A stretch of DNA of 64,000 bases, from the NCBI RefSeq assembly GCF_014673215.1, contig NZ_JACWMS010000005.1, positions 310,001 through 374,000 on the forward strand, in the 5' to 3' direction. Each line of letters begins with the position of its first letter. Positions within the stretch are counted from its first letter, which is position 1. A model generated the notes under the pieces. That model did not search any database. It worked only from the letters and a program-made list of their open reading frames with translations, and was not told the origin of the DNA. Shown one piece after another: positions 16,940 to 27,769 of this stretch. The stretch is from Gordonia hankookensis. Lineage in GTDB: Bacteria; Actinomycetota; Actinomycetes; Mycobacteriales; Mycobacteriaceae. Both the position numbers and the translations under genes were made by a program.

Positions 16940-17899
16940 TCAGCTGGTCGGGCGAGACACCTCGTACTTGCCGTCGTCGTCGAGGAAGGTCACCGTGACG
17001 GTCTGCTGCTGACCGCCGACAGTGGCCTTGCAGGTGAAGGACGCCCCTTGCTCGACGCGTTGGCCGGACGGGCACTCGACGTCGGAGACCTCGCTGGCCT
17101 GATAGTCCTCGGTGAGCACCTTCTTGACGCCGTCTTGCACGGCGTCCTGTGAGATCGTCTTCGGCGCCCAGCCCGGCACGACGAATGCGGTGATCAGGAC
17201 GATCGCCAGGATCAGGATCGCGGCCCCGCCGCCGAACAGCAGCAGTCGGCGCCGACTCGACTTGCCCTGAGGTGTGGCCATCGACGAGAACTGGTCGCCC
17301 CCGAACTGGCCGTACTGCGGCGGACCCGCGTATTGCTGCTGGGTGTGATCGCCGGGCGGCGGACCGTACCCTCCCCCCGGTTGGGACGGATCACCATACT
17401 GACCCGACCCGGCATACTGCCCGGGAGCGTACTGCCCCGGTGCACCGTAGTGGCCGGGCTGCCCGGGTGCGTATCCCTGGGCAGGCGGAAAGGCGCCGGC
17501 GGCCGGCTGTTGGGCGCCGTAGGCAGGCGGCTGGCCGTAGATTTGTTGGCCGTGGTTCTGTTGGCCATAGCTTTGCTGCCCATAGCCTTGCGGACCCGGA
17601 ACCTGCTCTCCCTGTGCGGGCTGTCCGGGCTGGCCGTACATCGGTTGGCCATACGCCGGTTGGCCATACGCCGGCTGCCCGTAGGCGGGTTGACCTTGCG
17701 GCTGTGCCGGACCGGTCGGTCCGGGGCCGTGATCACCATGGCCGGTCTGGGAGAATCCCGGTTGCGGGTATTCGGGTTGCTGCATGTGCGGCGCGGGTGC
17801 CGCGTCGGGCGTCGAGGCATCCTGTGCCGTCCCCGGCTCCGATCCATCCGAGTCCGGCTGCTGTCCGCTCGGACCGCTCGGATCGTTCGGCTCGCTCAT
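16940..17899 (-). CDS. DUF4333 domain membrane protein with low-complexity Gly/Gln/Tyr N-terminus
   Basis: A 319-residue single-pass membrane protein. Residues 1-60 are Asp/Ser/Pro-rich, and residues about 60-210 are a Gln/Gly/Pro/Tyr-rich region with repeated GQPAY, GQQ and APGQY units. A transmembrane helix ([23 protein letters not shown]) lies at about 218-242, and an extracytoplasmic DUF4333 domain follows with the paired cysteines of [18 protein letters not shown]. The frame is open upstream to 18013, but the ATG at 17899 has a GGGAGAG ribosome-binding site and gives a natural N-terminus. A DUF4333 protein (Rv2091c) occupies the same place upstream of helY in mycobacteria (recalled). The function is unknown; an envelope or septum-associated role is only a guess. 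Confidence 0.85.
   Translation of the reverse strand: MSEPNDPSGPSGQQPDSDGSEPGTAQDASTPDAAPAPHMQQPEYPQPGFSQTGHGDHGPGPTGPAQPQGQPAYGQPAYGQPAYGQPMYGQPGQPAQGEQVPGPQGYGQQSYGQQNHGQQIYGQPPAYGAQQPAAGAFPPAQGYAPGQPGHYGAPGQYAPGQYAGSGQYGDPSQPGGGYGPPPGDHTQQQYAGPPQYGQFGGDQFSSMATPQGKSSRRRLLLFGGGAAILILAIVLITAFVVPGWAPKTISQDAVQDGVKKVLTEDYQASEVSDVECPSGQRVEQGASFTCKATVGGQQQTVTVTFLDDDGKYEVSRPTS
17642..17686 (-). repeat. 15-bp tandem repeats encoding GQPAY units
   Basis: Three consecutive 15-bp units (cggttggccatacgc twice, then a diverged copy) encode repeats of Gly-Gln-Pro-Ala-Tyr in the disordered N-terminal part of the DUF4333 protein. Further diverged units flank them. Confidence 0.8.
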
Positions 17900-18040
17900 G
17901 CGTCTCTCCCGCTCTGCCCGGTGTCTGGGCACCGTTACGCCTGGACATGGTGGTCGTCGAGGGAGGAACGTGCCCCGCCGCGGGTCCCGCGACGGGTGGT
18001 CGAACCGGCCCACCCCGTACTCCCGACCGCGTGGAGAACG

Positions 18041-18089
18041 TTACCTCACACGTCGGGAGCCCAGCGTGCTCCTGACGCGTGTGTGGTAA
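18041..18089 (-). terminator. Hairpin downstream of helY
   Basis: Imperfect inverted repeat with arms 18041-18060 and 18068-18089 and a seven-base loop. It includes TTACC/GGTAA, CACACG/CGTGTG and GGGAGC/GCTCCT pairings, with one mismatch and a two-base bulge. It begins 18 bp beyond the helY stop codon, a likely terminator for the tatA-tatC-helY transcript. There is no T-tract, as is common in actinobacteria. Confidence 0.55.
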
Positions 18090-18106
18090 GGCCGTCCAGG
18101 TCGCCC

Positions 18107-20926
18107 TCAGCGCAGCTCCGCGGCCACCACGCCACGCCGGATCGCGCCGACGGCCGCGCGTGCCGCGCCTGCGAGCCGCGTATCGGCCCCCACTCCGAGC
18201 CGGATCTGTTCCAGGAGGTCGATGACCTGACGATTCCACCGGACGAAATCTCCCGGCGACAGCAACTGACCGCGCTCACCCGCCGCGGCGAGGGATTCGG
18301 TGAGCGAACGCCCAGATGCCCACAGCGACACCGCAACCGAGAATCCAGTGTCCGGTTCCCGGGTGGGGTCGACACGATGCCTGGACTCGACGTCGGTCAC
18401 CTCGCGCCAGATCTCGACTGTGCGGGCGAGGGCATCGCGCTGCGCGGCGTTGCCGGGCATCGCGTCGATGCCCGAGTAGCTCTCCCGGCGGGCCTCGAAG
18501 ACCATCGCGGCGACCACTGCGGCCAGTTCGTGCGGAGCCAACGCGTCCCAGATCCCGGCTCTGATGCACTCGGTCACCAGCAGGTCGCTCTCGCTGTAGA
18601 TTCGGCTGAGTAGATGACCCGCAGCGGTCACCGACGTCTCCCGGCCGCCGGGTCCATCGGAGGCATCGAGATACCCCAGTTCGGCGAGGACGCCGACGAT
18701 CCGGCCGAACTGCACCCCCAGCGTCGAGGTACGTTCTCCGATCGCGCGGTCGGCGGACGCGATCTCGCGGACCACCCGATTGCGTCGCTCCGCGAGTCGG
18801 AACAGTTCGTCGTTGCCGTCGAGACCGTGTGCGGGGTGATTGCGCAAGGTCGAACGCAGGCGGCCGAGTTCACGATCGTCGGCGGCGACCGCACGCTGCT
18901 TCTTGGACCGACCGCGCGGCATCTCGATACCCGTCGATCGCAGTGCGGACGCGAGATCCCGACGCCCCTTCCCGGTGCGCCGGTCGACATGTTTGGGCAA
19001 CCGCATGTTGCCGAGGACCTGCGGCGGATTGACGAAGTCGCGGGTGCCCACCCGGCCACACCAGGCATCCTCGCTCAACACCAGCGGCTTGGGGTCCACC
19101 GCTTGCGCGGCGGGTTCGAGGACCACCGCGAGCCCTCGGTGGCGACCGCCGTGGAGGCCGATGACATGTCCTCGTTTCAGAGCGGCCAGATCCGCAACCG
19201 TCGACTGCGTGTTGGCCGTGCGGCGCTCGAACTTGAGTTCTCGTTCACGGCGCCGGATGTCCTCCCGGAGCTGCACATAGCCCAGGAATCCCGGATAGGT
19301 CTCATGGCTGTCGGGATCGTCGTCGTCGGTGTCGAGGACGCCCGGCTCCAGCCCACGGTTCTCGGCAGCCCCGGCCAGTTCGACGTCGAGCTTGCGCAAC
19401 CGCCGACGGGCCTCGTCGGCCTTGCGTGCCTGACCGACCACCGACCGATCGGCCTGGAACTGGGCGAAGGACCGGTTCAGGAGTTCGCGCGAACCGGCGA
19501 GGCCGAGGCGGCCGATCAGGTTGACCGCCATGTTGTATTCGGGCTGGAACGAGCTGCGCAGCGGAAAGGTTCGCGCGCCGGCCAGACCCGCGACCTCCTC
19601 GGGCACGAGGTCGGGGGTCCACACGACCACCGCGTGCCCTTCGACATCGATCCCGCGCCGACCTGCCCTACCGGTCAACTGGGTGAACTCACCGGGCGTC
19701 AGGTCGACGTGGGCTTCACCGTTGAACTTGATCAGCCGTTCGAGGGCGACGGTGCGGGCGGGCATGTTGATACCGAGCGCGAGGGTCTCCGTGGCGAAGA
19801 CCATTCTGACCAGACCGAGCGTGAAGAGTTCCTCCACGGTGTGCCGGAAGGTCGGCAGCAGGCCGGCGTGGTGGGCGGCGAAGCCCCGACGCAGACCAGC
19901 CCTCCACTCTGCGACGCCGAGGATCTCTTCGTCCGCCGGTGACAGTTCGGTCAGGTGCCGGTCCACCACCTCGTCGACCGCCTGGGACTCCCGTGGGGTC
20001 AGCAGATGCAGCCCCGACCGCAGGCACTGTGCGAGGGCGCCATCGCAACCTGCGCGGGAGAAGATGAAGCCGATCGCCGGCAGCAGACCTTCTCGATCGA
20101 GGCGCGCGACCAGATCGGGCCGCGAGGGCGGACGGGCACCGCCGCCTCGTCGTCCGCCCCGTGGCGGTGGCCCACGGCGCCCTCGGCCCCGACCGCGGTC
20201 GTCCCGGTCGTCGGCCATCAGGACCCGGTGTCGGATGTAGCGCTTGAGTTCCGGGTTCACCTGCGGACGTACCGTTTTCGACGGGCTCGGGGCGTCGGCC
20301 GTCGGGTCGAAGAGGTCGAACATCCGGGTACCCACCAGCATGTGCTGACTCAGCGGAACCGGGCGGTGTTCGTCGACGACGACGGTGGTGTCGCCGCGAA
20401 CGGTCTGGATCCAGTCGCCGAACTCCTCGGCATTGCTGACCGTCGCAGACAGACTCACGACCCTCACCGCCGGTTCGAGGTGCAGGATCACCTCTTCCCA
20501 CACCGCACCGCGGAACCGGTCCGCGAGGAAATGCACCTCATCCATCACCACATGGGAAAGGCCTTGCAGCGCACGCGAGTTCGCATAGATCATGTTGCGC
20601 ACGACCTCGGTGGTCATCACCACCACCGGTGCGTCGGAGTTGATCGACTGGTCCCCCGTCAGCAGACCGACCGAGTCCGCACCGTGGATGGCGACCAGGT
20701 CGGCGTACTTCTGGTTGCTCAGCGCTTTGATCGGCGTCGTATAGAAACATTTCGTCCCACCCGCGAGCGCGAGGTGGACGGCGAACTCACCGACGATCGT
20801 CTTCCCCGCGCCGGTCGGCGCGCAGACCAGGACGCCGTGCCCGGCCTCCAGGGCGACACAGGCCCGGCGCTGGAAGTCGTCGAGCCGAAAGGCGAGCCGG
20901 TCGGTGAAGTCGTCGAGTCGGGTCAC
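18107..20926 (-). CDS. helY: Ski2/Mtr4-like DEAD/DEAH-box helicase HelY
   Basis: A 939-residue superfamily 2 RNA helicase. Motif I is APTGAGKT (about residues 37-44), followed by [12 protein letters not shown], the DEVH box [15 protein letters not shown], motif [11 protein letters not shown], and in the second RecA-like domain [14 protein letters not shown] and [13 protein letters not shown] basic Arg/Gly-rich stretch (about 238-262) is inserted between the two domains. The C-terminal region matches the DSHCT domain of Ski2-type helicases, so RNA turnover or processing is likely. The GTG start overlaps the tatC stop (GTGA), as the same gene follows tatC in mycobacteria. Confidence 0.94.
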   Translation of the reverse strand: MTRLDDFTDRLAFRLDDFQRRACVALEAGHGVLVCAPTGAGKTIVGEFAVHLALAGGTKCFYTTPIKALSNQKYADLVAIHGADSVGLLTGDQSINSDAPVVVMTTEVVRNMIYANSRALQGLSHVVMDEVHFLADRFRGAVWEEVILHLEPAVRVVSLSATVSNAEEFGDWIQTVRGDTTVVVDEHRPVPLSQHMLVGTRMFDLFDPTADAPSPSKTVRPQVNPELKRYIRHRVLMADDRDDRGRGRGRRGPPPRGGRRGGGARPPSRPDLVARLDREGLLPAIGFIFSRAGCDGALAQCLRSGLHLLTPRESQAVDEVVDRHLTELSPADEEILGVAEWRAGLRRGFAAHHAGLLPTFRHTVEELFTLGLVRMVFATETLALGINMPARTVALERLIKFNGEAHVDLTPGEFTQLTGRAGRRGIDVEGHAVVVWTPDLVPEEVAGLAGARTFPLRSSFQPEYNMAVNLIGRLGLAGSRELLNRSFAQFQADRSVVGQARKADEARRRLRKLDVELAGAAENRGLEPGVLDTDDDDPDSHETYPGFLGYVQLREDIRRRERELKFERRTANTQSTVADLAALKRGHVIGLHGGRHRGLAVVLEPAAQAVDPKPLVLSEDAWCGRVGTRDFVNPPQVLGNMRLPKHVDRRTGKGRRDLASALRSTGIEMPRGRSKKQRAVAADDRELGRLRSTLRNHPAHGLDGNDELFRLAERRNRVVREIASADRAIGERTSTLGVQFGRIVGVLAELGYLDASDGPGGRETSVTAAGHLLSRIYSESDLLVTECIRAGIWDALAPHELAAVVAAMVFEARRESYSGIDAMPGNAAQRDALARTVEIWREVTDVESRHRVDPTREPDTGFSVAVSLWASGRSLTESLAAAGERGQLLSPGDFVRWNRQVIDLLEQIRLGVGADTRLAGAARAAVGAIRRGVVAAELR

Positions 20927-21912
20927 AGGATGTCGTCGAAGGTGTCGCGGTCGCGTACCGAGGTACCGGCTGCGGAAGCGCCGTGGCCGTGAGGATCCGA
21001 CTGCGACGATGCGATCCGCGACGCCGTGGGTGCGGGCCCCGTTGCCGGGAGCGGGCTCGCCTGGTCGTCGGGTATCGAGGACCAGTCCGTTGCCGCCTGC
21101 CGCTTGCGCCGCTTGTCGTTGATCCGCGCGAACTGGATCGCGAACTCAAGGAGCACCGTCAGGGCCACCGACAATGCGAGCATGCTGAAGGGATCCTGCC
21201 CGGGGGTTGCGATCGCGGCGAAGACGAACAACGCGAAGACCAACCCACGACGCCACGACTTGAGACGCGCATATGTCAGGACGCCGATGACGTTCAGCGC
21301 GACGATCAGGAGCGGCAACTCGAAGCTCACGCCGAAGATGATCAGCAGGTGGAGCATGAACCCGAAGTACTGGTCGCCTGCCAATGCGGTCACCTGCACA
21401 TCGTTGCCGACCGTCAACAGGAAGTGGAAGGCCTTCGAGACGACGAGGTAGGCAAGGATCGCACCGGTCACGAACAGGGCCGCGGCGGCAGACACGAAAC
21501 TGACCGCGTAGCGGCGTTCGTTCGAGTGCAGGCCGGGGGTGATGAACTCCCAGATCTGATAGAGCCAGATCGGGCAGGCGAGCACCACGCCCGCGGTCAG
21601 TGCGACCTTCAGCCGCAGCATGAACTGATCGAATGGACCGGTCGCCAGGAGACGGCACGAGCCGTCATCGGTGAGTGTCGCCCGTGAAGACGAGGGCAGG
21701 TCGCAGTACGGCCCGCGCAGCAACTCGCCCAGTGACGGGGTGCCGAACAAGCCGTGTGTGTACCAGATGAAGCCGATGATCGTCGTCACGACGATCGCGA
21801 GCATGGAGATGACGACTCTGGTCCGGAGTTCGTAGAGATGCTCGACCAACGGCATGGTGCCGTCAGGGTTGAGCTTGCGTTTACGGCGTCTCGGGTCGAG
21901 AGAAATTCGCAC
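20923..21912 (-). CDS. tatC: Sec-independent translocase subunit TatC
   Basis: TatC is the twin-arginine signal-peptide receptor in the cytoplasmic membrane. The 329-residue protein opens with the family signature [15 protein letters not shown] and has six hydrophobic segments, including [11 protein letters not shown]-like [17 protein letters not shown] between segments 2 and 3 and [18 protein letters not shown]. The C-terminal 70 residues are polar and Ser/Pro-rich, longer than in enterobacteria but usual for actinobacteria. The GTG start has no clear ribosome-binding site; it lies 32 bp after tatA. Confidence 0.96.
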   Translation of the reverse strand: MRISLDPRRRKRKLNPDGTMPLVEHLYELRTRVVISMLAIVVTTIIGFIWYTHGLFGTPSLGELLRGPYCDLPSSSRATLTDDGSCRLLATGPFDQFMLRLKVALTAGVVLACPIWLYQIWEFITPGLHSNERRYAVSFVSAAAALFVTGAILAYLVVSKAFHFLLTVGNDVQVTALAGDQYFGFMLHLLIIFGVSFELPLLIVALNVIGVLTYARLKSWRRGLVFALFVFAAIATPGQDPFSMLALSVALTVLLEFAIQFARINDKRRKRQAATDWSSIPDDQASPLPATGPAPTASRIASSQSDPHGHGASAAGTSVRDRDTFDDIL

Positions 21913-21944
21913 GCGGGTGCCCTGGCCTCGGTTCCGCCGAGCGC

Positions 21945-22217
21945 CTACGCGGACTTCTTCACGTCATCGGGCGACTTCGGCGCGGAGTTCGTAGGCGCGG
22001 AATTCGTGGGAGCCTCGCCGGGGGGAAGCTCGCGTGTGGTCGGCGCGGCAGGCTCGCCGGGGTCCTTGCCGTCGTTCTGCATCTCCTTGACCTCGCTCTT
22101 GAAGATCCGCAACGACTGGCCCAGTCCGCGCGCGGCGTCGGGCAGCTTCTTGGAGCCGAACAAGATCACCACCACGAGCAAGACGATCACCCAGTGCCAC
22201 CAGGACAAAGCGCCCAT
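21945..22217 (-). CDS. tatA: Sec-independent translocase subunit TatA
   Basis: A 90-residue pore-forming Tat subunit. It has the short N-terminal membrane helix ([16 protein letters not shown], residues 6-21), the [21 protein letters not shown] amphipathic helix with the invariant Phe-Gly hinge, and an acidic C-terminal tail with the duplicated NSAPTNSAP. The ATG at 22217 has a strong GGAGGT ribosome-binding site six bases upstream; the longer open frame to 22283 is unlikely. It lies downstream of pafC on the same strand. Confidence 0.96.
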   Translation of the reverse strand: MGALSWWHWVIVLLVVVILFGSKKLPDAARGLGQSLRIFKSEVKEMQNDGKDPGEPAAPTTRELPPGEAPTNSAPTNSAPKSPDDVKKSA

Positions 22218-22298
22218 GTTTCTACCTCCGAATCGCGACATTGCCAATGCTACCCGAGGGAAGTCGGGCAGCCGAGTGCACAACCGGTCGCCGCGACC

Positions 22299-23270
22299 TC
22301 ACTGATACCGTCCTCGAGCTGCCGCAGCCGTCGAGGCGACCATATCAGCGATACCGGGGTCCGAGACAGGTCTGACGCGACCCCCGAAACCCAGCAGGAA
22401 TCGCGACAGCCAGTCCGCCGAACCGTAGACGAGGCGTGCGCGCAGCGGCGCGTCCGGGTCGGTGCGGTTCTCGACCGGCTCGAGTGGCTCGACGAGGTAG
22501 TAATCGAGGATCCAGAGCTCGTCCGGGTCGATCTCGATCTCGGCCGACGGCAGATCCGGATTGTCGGAGAGGATCGCCGACTGCGGATGTGCGAGCGCTT
22601 CGGCCGGCGGGGTTGCCGGTTCGTCCAGCATTGTCGCGGTCTCGACCCGATCGAAGCGGAACAACCGGACCCCGTCGCTGCTCCGGCACCACGCCTCGAG
22701 ATAGGTGTTGCCGTCCATGGTCTGCAGCCGGATCGGATCGACGACTCGTTCGGTCACGCTGTCGCGAGTGGCGGAGTAATAGCGGATCTCGAGGGCACGC
22801 TCGGCCCGTACCGCGTCGCGGATGGTCGCGTAGGTGGGGTTGTCGGAGTCGCCACCCTCGTCACCGCCGCCGGTGGGGACGGGCAGGCGCTTCTCCGAAG
22901 CCCCGACAGCCTGCTCGATCTTGGCGATGGCACGGCGCGCGGCCGCGCGGTCGACCGCGCCGGGCATGTCGAGCAGGGCACGTAGGGCGACGAGCATGGT
23001 GCTCGCCTCGGTGCTGGTCAGACTCAGCGGGCGATTCATCCCGGCGGTGAACCCGACCTCCACATAACCCTGTTCGAACTGCAGATCGATGAGGTCGTCG
23101 GGAAAGTGCCCGGGCAGGCCACAGACAAAGAGGAGTTCGAGATCCTTGGTCAGTTGCCTTGGGGTGATGCCGAGGTCGCGGGCGGCCTGCTCCAGCGCGA
23201 TACCGCGTCGCGCGGCGAAGTACGGGACCAGCGCGAGCAGGCGACTGAACCGATCGGGACGCGGCGCCAT
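22299..23270 (-). CDS. pafC: WYL-domain transcriptional regulator PafC
   Basis: PafC forms a heterodimer with PafB; the complex activates the RecA/LexA-independent DNA damage response in mycobacteria. The 323-residue protein has an N-terminal winged helix (RLLALVPYFAARRGIALEQAARDLGITPRQLTKDLELLFVCGLPG), a central WYL domain with IRYYSATRDSVTERVVDPIRL and YLEAWCRSSDGVRLFRFDRV, and a C-terminal WCX domain. Its ATG overlaps the pafB stop by one base (TGATG). Confidence 0.94.
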   Translation of the reverse strand: MAPRPDRFSRLLALVPYFAARRGIALEQAARDLGITPRQLTKDLELLFVCGLPGHFPDDLIDLQFEQGYVEVGFTAGMNRPLSLTSTEASTMLVALRALLDMPGAVDRAAARRAIAKIEQAVGASEKRLPVPTGGGDEGGDSDNPTYATIRDAVRAERALEIRYYSATRDSVTERVVDPIRLQTMDGNTYLEAWCRSSDGVRLFRFDRVETATMLDEPATPPAEALAHPQSAILSDNPDLPSAEIEIDPDELWILDYYLVEPLEPVENRTDPDAPLRARLVYGSADWLSRFLLGFGGRVRPVSDPGIADMVASTAAAARGRYQ

Positions 23271-24262
23271 CAGGCGCTCACCCCGGTGAGTCGGTCCAGC
23301 GATGCGATCACCATGTCCCGCAGTTCGGGAGGCGACAGCACCACGGCGTCGGCGCCGGCGCCCAGCGCCATCCGGGCCAGGGTGGACATCGACCGGATCT
23401 CGATCTCCAGGACATCACCTGCCTCGCCGTCGTGGTCGTGGGCGGCCGCCTGGGTGGCGAGACGTCGAAGTCCGGCGGCCCGGTCAGCCGCCACCCAGAT
23501 GCGGGCGGTCCGGCCGTCCGAACCGGCCGCGGACTCGACGGCGGTCGTGACGATGCTCTGGAGGTCGGTGTCGTCCGGGACGGTCACGGTGCCCGCGGCG
23601 CCGACCGCGGTGACATCCGAGATCCGCGAGAGTCGGAAGGTGCGGGTGGCCGCGCGATCGCGGTCGTGCCCGACGACGTACCAGCGCCCTCGATGGGTCA
23701 CCACTCCCCAGGGCTCCAGGGTCCGGGTCGCCGCTGTCGAGGCCGCGCCCGACCGGTAGGTGAAGGTCACCGCCTGCGACGCCCCGATCGCCGACAACAG
23801 CGTCGCCAGAGCCGATTCCGAGCCGACCGACCGAGCGGACAGGGCGGCGGAGAAGCCGATCTCGTCGTCGGTGCGGACGTCGATCCCGGCGGCCTGGAGC
23901 TTGAGTACGGCCGTCTGTGAGATCGCGGCGATCTCCGGGGCATCCCACAGCGCCGCCGCCATCGCGACCACGGCGGCCTCCGAACGGTCGAGCTCGATGT
24001 CGGGCAGTTCGTAGCTGTCCCGGTTGATCCGGTACCCGTCGGCACCACCCGACAGCCGCTCCCGGCCGGTCACCAGCGGGATGCCGAGGTCGCGCAGCTC
24101 CGTCTTGTCGCGTTCGAACATCCTGTTGAAGGCCTCGACGGACTGCCCGTCGTCGTTGTAGCCCTTGACGTTGCGGCGGATGTACTCCGCGGTCACGAAC
24201 TGACTGGTCGACAGCAGGCAGATCACGAGGTTCAGCAGGCGTTCGACTTTCGGGGTTGACAC
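23270..24262 (-). CDS. pafB: WYL-domain transcriptional regulator PafB
   Basis: Partner of PafC. The 330-residue protein has an N-terminal winged helix (RLLNLVICLLSTSQFVTAEYIRRNVKGY) followed by FNRMFERDKTELRDLGIPLVTG. The WYL domain contains VTFTYRSGAASTAATRTLEPWGVVTHRGRWYVVGHDRDR, and a WCX domain ends the protein. The GTG start lies 16 bp after pafA, so pafA, pafB and pafC are probably co-transcribed, as in mycobacteria. Confidence 0.94.
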   Translation of the reverse strand: MSTPKVERLLNLVICLLSTSQFVTAEYIRRNVKGYNDDGQSVEAFNRMFERDKTELRDLGIPLVTGRERLSGGADGYRINRDSYELPDIELDRSEAAVVAMAAALWDAPEIAAISQTAVLKLQAAGIDVRTDDEIGFSAALSARSVGSESALATLLSAIGASQAVTFTYRSGAASTAATRTLEPWGVVTHRGRWYVVGHDRDRAATRTFRLSRISDVTAVGAAGTVTVPDDTDLQSIVTTAVESAAGSDGRTARIWVAADRAAGLRRLATQAAAHDHDGEAGDVLEIEIRSMSTLARMALGAGADAVVLSPPELRDMVIASLDRLTGVSA

Positions 24263-24278
24263 CGGAACAGCTTACGCA

Positions 24279-25637
24279 TCACATCGACGCGATGAGTCGA
24301 TCGACGCGCTCGTCGACACTGCGGAACGGGTCCTTGCACAACACCGTCCGCTGCGCCTGATCGTTGAGCTTCAGATGCACCCAGTCGACGGTGAAATCCC
24401 GACCCGCCTTCTGCGCGGCGGAGATGAAGTCGCCGCGGAGTTTCGCACGGGTGGTCTGCGGCGGTTCGTTCACCGCGTTCGCGATCGCCTCGTCGGTGGT
24501 GGCCCGCGTGACCAGCCCCTTGCGCGTCAGCACGTCGAACACCCCGCGACCGCGCTTGATGTCGTGGAATGCGAGATCGAGCTGCGCGATCTTCGGGTCC
24601 GAGAGATCCATCGAGTACCGGTCCTGGTACCGGTCGAACAGCTTGCGCTTGATCACCCAGTCGACCTCGGTGTCGACCTTGGAGAAGTCGTCGGCCTCGA
24701 CGGCGTCGAGCATCCGCCCCCACAGGTCGACCACCTGGTCCATCTCCGGATCCGGGCGGCGGTTGACCATGTGCTCGACGGCCCGCGCGTGGTACTCACG
24801 CTGGATGTCCAGGGCACTCGCCTGCCTGCCGCCTGCCAGGCGCACCGGTCGTCGACCGGTGGGGTCGTGGCTGACCTCGCGGATCGCGCGGATCGGGTTG
24901 TCGAGGGCGAAATCGCGGAACGCGACACCGGCCTCGATCATCTCCAGCACGAGCGCAGCCGAGCCCACCTTGAGCATCGTGGTCATCTCGGCCATGTTCG
25001 AGTCCCCGACGATGACGTGCAGCCGTCGGTACTTCTCCGCATCCGCATGCGGCTCGTCGCGGGTGTTGATGATCGGTCGTGACCGGGTGGTCGCCGACGA
25101 CACGCCCTCCCAGATGTGTTCCGCTCGTTGCGAGAGGCAGAAGGTGGCGGCCTTCGGGGTCTGCAGGACCTTGCCCGCACCGCAGATCAGCTGCCGGGTG
25201 ACCAGGAAGGGCAGCAGCACGTCGGAGATCCGGGAGAACTCTCCTGCCCGCACCACCAGGTAGTTCTCGTGGCACCCGTAGGAGTTGCCCGCCGAGTCGG
25301 TGTTGTTCTTGAACAGGTAGATGTCGCCGCCGATCCCCTCGTCGGCCAATCGCTGCTCGGCATCGATCAGGAGATCCTCCAGGACGAGCTCACCGGCCCG
25401 GTCATGGTTGATCAACTGGATCAGGCTGTCGCACTCGGCGGTCGCATATTCGGGGTGCGATCCCACGTCGAGATAGAGGCGCGCCCCGTTCTGCAGGAAG
25501 ACGTTGGACGAACGTCCCCAGGAGACAACCCGCCGGAAGAGGTAGCGGGCCACCTCGTCCGGACTCAATCGACGATGACCGTGAAAGGTACATGTGACAC
25601 CGAATTCGGTCTCGATACCCATGATTCGACGCTGCAC
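24279..25637 (-). CDS. pafA: Pup--protein ligase PafA
   Basis: PafA joins the C-terminal glutamate of Pup to lysines of target proteins in an ATP-dependent reaction of the glutamine-synthetase/gamma-glutamyl-cysteine ligase fold. The 452-residue protein opens [13 protein letters not shown], carrying the metal-binding glutamates. It contains [19 protein letters not shown] with the catalytic aspartate, [10 protein letters not shown]-like [20 protein letters not shown], and [26 protein letters not shown]. The GTG at 25637 is preceded by TAGGGT with a seven-base spacer; an internal ATG (MGIETEF) 15 bases downstream is the alternative start. Confidence 0.97.
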   Translation of the reverse strand: MQRRIMGIETEFGVTCTFHGHRRLSPDEVARYLFRRVVSWGRSSNVFLQNGARLYLDVGSHPEYATAECDSLIQLINHDRAGELVLEDLLIDAEQRLADEGIGGDIYLFKNNTDSAGNSYGCHENYLVVRAGEFSRISDVLLPFLVTRQLICGAGKVLQTPKAATFCLSQRAEHIWEGVSSATTRSRPIINTRDEPHADAEKYRRLHVIVGDSNMAEMTTMLKVGSAALVLEMIEAGVAFRDFALDNPIRAIREVSHDPTGRRPVRLAGGRQASALDIQREYHARAVEHMVNRRPDPEMDQVVDLWGRMLDAVEADDFSKVDTEVDWVIKRKLFDRYQDRYSMDLSDPKIAQLDLAFHDIKRGRGVFDVLTRKGLVTRATTDEAIANAVNEPPQTTRAKLRGDFISAAQKAGRDFTVDWVHLKLNDQAQRTVLCKDPFRSVDERVDRLIASM

Positions 25638-25644
25638 ATCGTCA

Positions 25645-25650
25645 ACCCTA
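25645..25650 (-). promoter_or_regulatory. Leaderless -10 (TAGGGT) of pafA
   Basis: TAGGGT on the minus strand, seven bases before the GTG at 25637. It gives pafA-pafB-pafC a promoter of their own, separate from pup-prcB-prcA. Confidence 0.55.
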
Positions 25651-25732
25651 CTCGCGGAACACCCCGTGGACCCGGCGACGCGACGGCGGTGGCCCGACCG
25701 GATGGTCCGGTCCGGTCACCGCCCGGGCGCAG

Positions 25733-26557
25733 TCAGGATTCCGTGTCCCCCGAGGAGGAGGCCGCGTCGTTCCCGTCCCCGTCGCCGGCCTGCGAGTCGG
25801 GCCCGGGGGCGACACTGGGCAGCAGATCCGTCAACGCGGTGTTGTTCAGTCGCTTGAACGCCCTGCGCGGACGATTCCGATCGAGGATCGCCACCTCGAG
25901 ATCGTTGGCGGTCAACTCCCGTGGCGGCGCCGACGTCGCGGTGGCCGTCGACGACGCGCCGGATCCGTTGCCGCTCGCCTCGGGTGGGGTCGCCAAGGCC
26001 GCCACGGCGACCGCCAGGGCCGCCGAGAGCTCGAGATCGGGCTCGTAGCTGGTGCGCAACGCCGCGGTGATCGCGTCGTTGGCGCCACCCATCACCAGGA
26101 ACCGGGTCTCGTCCGAGATGGAACCGTCGTAGCTGATGCGATAGAGCTGCGACGGGCCCGGCTTGCCCGGCTTGGCCACCTCGGCCACACACAGCTCGAC
26201 CTCATAGGGCTTGGCCTGCTCGGTGAACACGGCGCCCAGGGTGTTGGCGTAGGCGTTGGCCAACGAGAGACCTGCGACGTCGGCACGGTCGTAGCTGTAA
26301 CCGCGCATGTCCGCGAGCTGGATGCCCGCCTTTCGGAGGCTCTCGAACTCGTTGTACTTGCCGACCGCCGCGAAGCCGATGCGGTCGTAGATCTCGCTGA
26401 CCTTGCGCAAGGTGTTCGACGGGTTCTCCGCGACGAAGAGCACCCCGTCGGCATATGTCAGGGCCACCACACTGCGGCCACGCGCAATCCCCTTGCGCGC
26501 CAGGTCCGAGCGGTCGCGCATGATCTGTTCGGCACTGGCGTAATACGGGAACGTCAT
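25733..26557 (-). CDS. prcA: Proteasome subunit alpha PrcA
   Basis: Outer-ring, non-catalytic subunit of the 20S proteasome that gates entry. The 274-residue protein shows the N-terminal [31 protein letters not shown] typical of actinobacterial alpha subunits, then [25 protein letters not shown] and [17 protein letters not shown]. The C-terminal 30-35 residues are acidic and disordered. Its ATG overlaps the prcB stop (ATGA). It is followed by a 95-bp gap before pafA. Confidence 0.97.
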   Translation of the reverse strand: MTFPYYASAEQIMRDRSDLARKGIARGRSVVALTYADGVLFVAENPSNTLRKVSEIYDRIGFAAVGKYNEFESLRKAGIQLADMRGYSYDRADVAGLSLANAYANTLGAVFTEQAKPYEVELCVAEVAKPGKPGPSQLYRISYDGSISDETRFLVMGGANDAITAALRTSYEPDLELSAALAVAVAALATPPEASGNGSGASSTATATSAPPRELTANDLEVAILDRNRPRRAFKRLNNTALTDLLPSVAPGPDSQAGDGDGNDAASSSGDTES

Positions 26558-27441
26558 CGTGGATCCCCCTCGTGCTCGGCGGCCCGTCGGTCCAAGATGA
26601 CCCGTGCCGCCTCCTCGATCTCCGACGGTGCGACCTCGCGCGCCCCGTCGGCCGCCACGATCACCGCGGTCGGGAAGATCTTGCGAATGAGGTCGGGGCC
26701 GCCGGTCGCCGAGTCGTCGTCGGCGGCGTCGTAGAGCGATTCGATCGCTATCGACAACGCCGATACGCCATCCAGGTCGTTGCGGTACAGCTTCTTGAGC
26801 GACGACTTGGCGAAGACCGATCCCGATCCGATCGCCTGGTAGCCGCCGAGTTCCTCGTGCCGGTCGCCTGCGACGTCGAAGGAGAAGATCCGGCCGCGTT
26901 CGGACGGATCGTCATGATCGATGTCGTAACCGACGAGCAGCGGGATGGCCGCCAGTCCCTGCATGGCAGCGCCGAGGTTGCCGCGCACCATGGAGGCGAG
27001 ACGGCTCACCTTGCCGTCCAGGGTGAGCGAGACGCCCTCGATCTTCTCGTAATGCTCGAGCTCCACCGCGAACAGCCGGACCATCTCGATCGCGATCCCG
27101 GCTGTACCGGCGATGCCGGCGGCCGAGTACTCGTCGGTGATGTAGACCTTCTGCACGTCACGATTGGCGATGAGATTCCCCGCGGTGGAACGCCGGTCGC
27201 CGGCAAGAACCACGCCACCCGGATAGGACACCGCGACGATCGTGGTGCCGTGCGGGATCTCGTCCGCGGTACCCGCGCCACTGATGCTCATGCGCTCAGC
27301 CCGGTGCTGCGGAAGCTGCTCGGGCGCGTGCGCCCGGACGTACTCGGTGAACGACGAGATGTCCGCCCCCATCAACGACGAGGATGCAGATGTGGGCCGC
27401 GCGGATTGGTAGGGGTGCAGTGATCCGAACCGATCGCTCAC
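26554..27441 (-). CDS. prcB: Proteasome subunit beta PrcB
   Basis: Catalytic subunit of the 20S proteasome. A 65-residue propeptide ends EIPHG and is followed by the catalytic Thr66 in [21 protein letters not shown]; autocleavage would expose it. The catalytic Asp/Lys-type residues lie in LAGDRRST and [20 protein letters not shown]. The total length of 295 residues is usual. The start overlaps the pup stop and the stop overlaps the prcA start, so the three genes are tightly coupled and give the alpha and beta rings in balanced amounts. Confidence 0.97.
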   Translation of the reverse strand: MSDRFGSLHPYQSARPTSASSSLMGADISSFTEYVRAHAPEQLPQHRAERMSISGAGTADEIPHGTTIVAVSYPGGVVLAGDRRSTAGNLIANRDVQKVYITDEYSAAGIAGTAGIAIEMVRLFAVELEHYEKIEGVSLTLDGKVSRLASMVRGNLGAAMQGLAAIPLLVGYDIDHDDPSERGRIFSFDVAGDRHEELGGYQAIGSGSVFAKSSLKKLYRNDLDGVSALSIAIESLYDAADDDSATGGPDLIRKIFPTAVIVAADGAREVAPSEIEEAARVILDRRAAEHEGDPR

Positions 27442-27629
27442 TGGCCGCCCTTCTGCACGTAGGCGCGCACGAAGTCTTCGGCGTTCTCCTCGAGCACGTC
27501 GTCGATCTCGTCGAGCAGGTCGTCGGTGTCCTCGGCAAGCTTCTCGCGGCGTTCCTGGCCGGCACCGCCGTCCGAACCGATGTCGTCATCGTCGTCGCCG
27601 CCACCGCGCTTGGTCTGTTCCTGCGCCAT
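27438..27629 (-). CDS. pup: Prokaryotic ubiquitin-like protein Pup
   Basis: A 63-residue disordered protein that tags proteasome substrates. It is acidic (DDDDD at 12-16), with the helix-forming middle [31 protein letters not shown] that binds the Arc coiled coil. It ends KGGQ: the C-terminal Gln63 must be deamidated to Glu by Dop before ligation by PafA. A strong AAGGAGG ribosome-binding site lies seven bases before the ATG. It is the first gene of the pup-prcB-prcA operon. Confidence 0.97.
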   Translation of the reverse strand: MAQEQTKRGGGDDDDDIGSDGGAGQERREKLAEDTDDLLDEIDDVLEENAEDFVRAYVQKGGQ

Positions 27630-27710
27630 CTGCTGCCTCCTTCAACCGATTCGGCCCGCTCGGCCGAGATCCGGCAGATCGTTGCCGGACTCCACATCGT
27701 GTAACTCCAC

Positions 27711-27716
27711 ACCCTA
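27711..27716 (-). promoter_or_regulatory. Probable -10 (TAGGGT) of the pup-prcBA operon
   Basis: TAGGGT on the minus strand about 80 bases before the pup ATG. Unlike most genes here, pup would have a leader of roughly 75 nt and it also has a strong ribosome-binding site, which fits a highly translated mRNA. The -35 is not clear. Confidence 0.4.
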
Positions 27717-27769
27717 CCGGTGCGGACGCCCGCAGGGGCGGAAGCGAACACGCCCGCCGCGCGGCTGCG

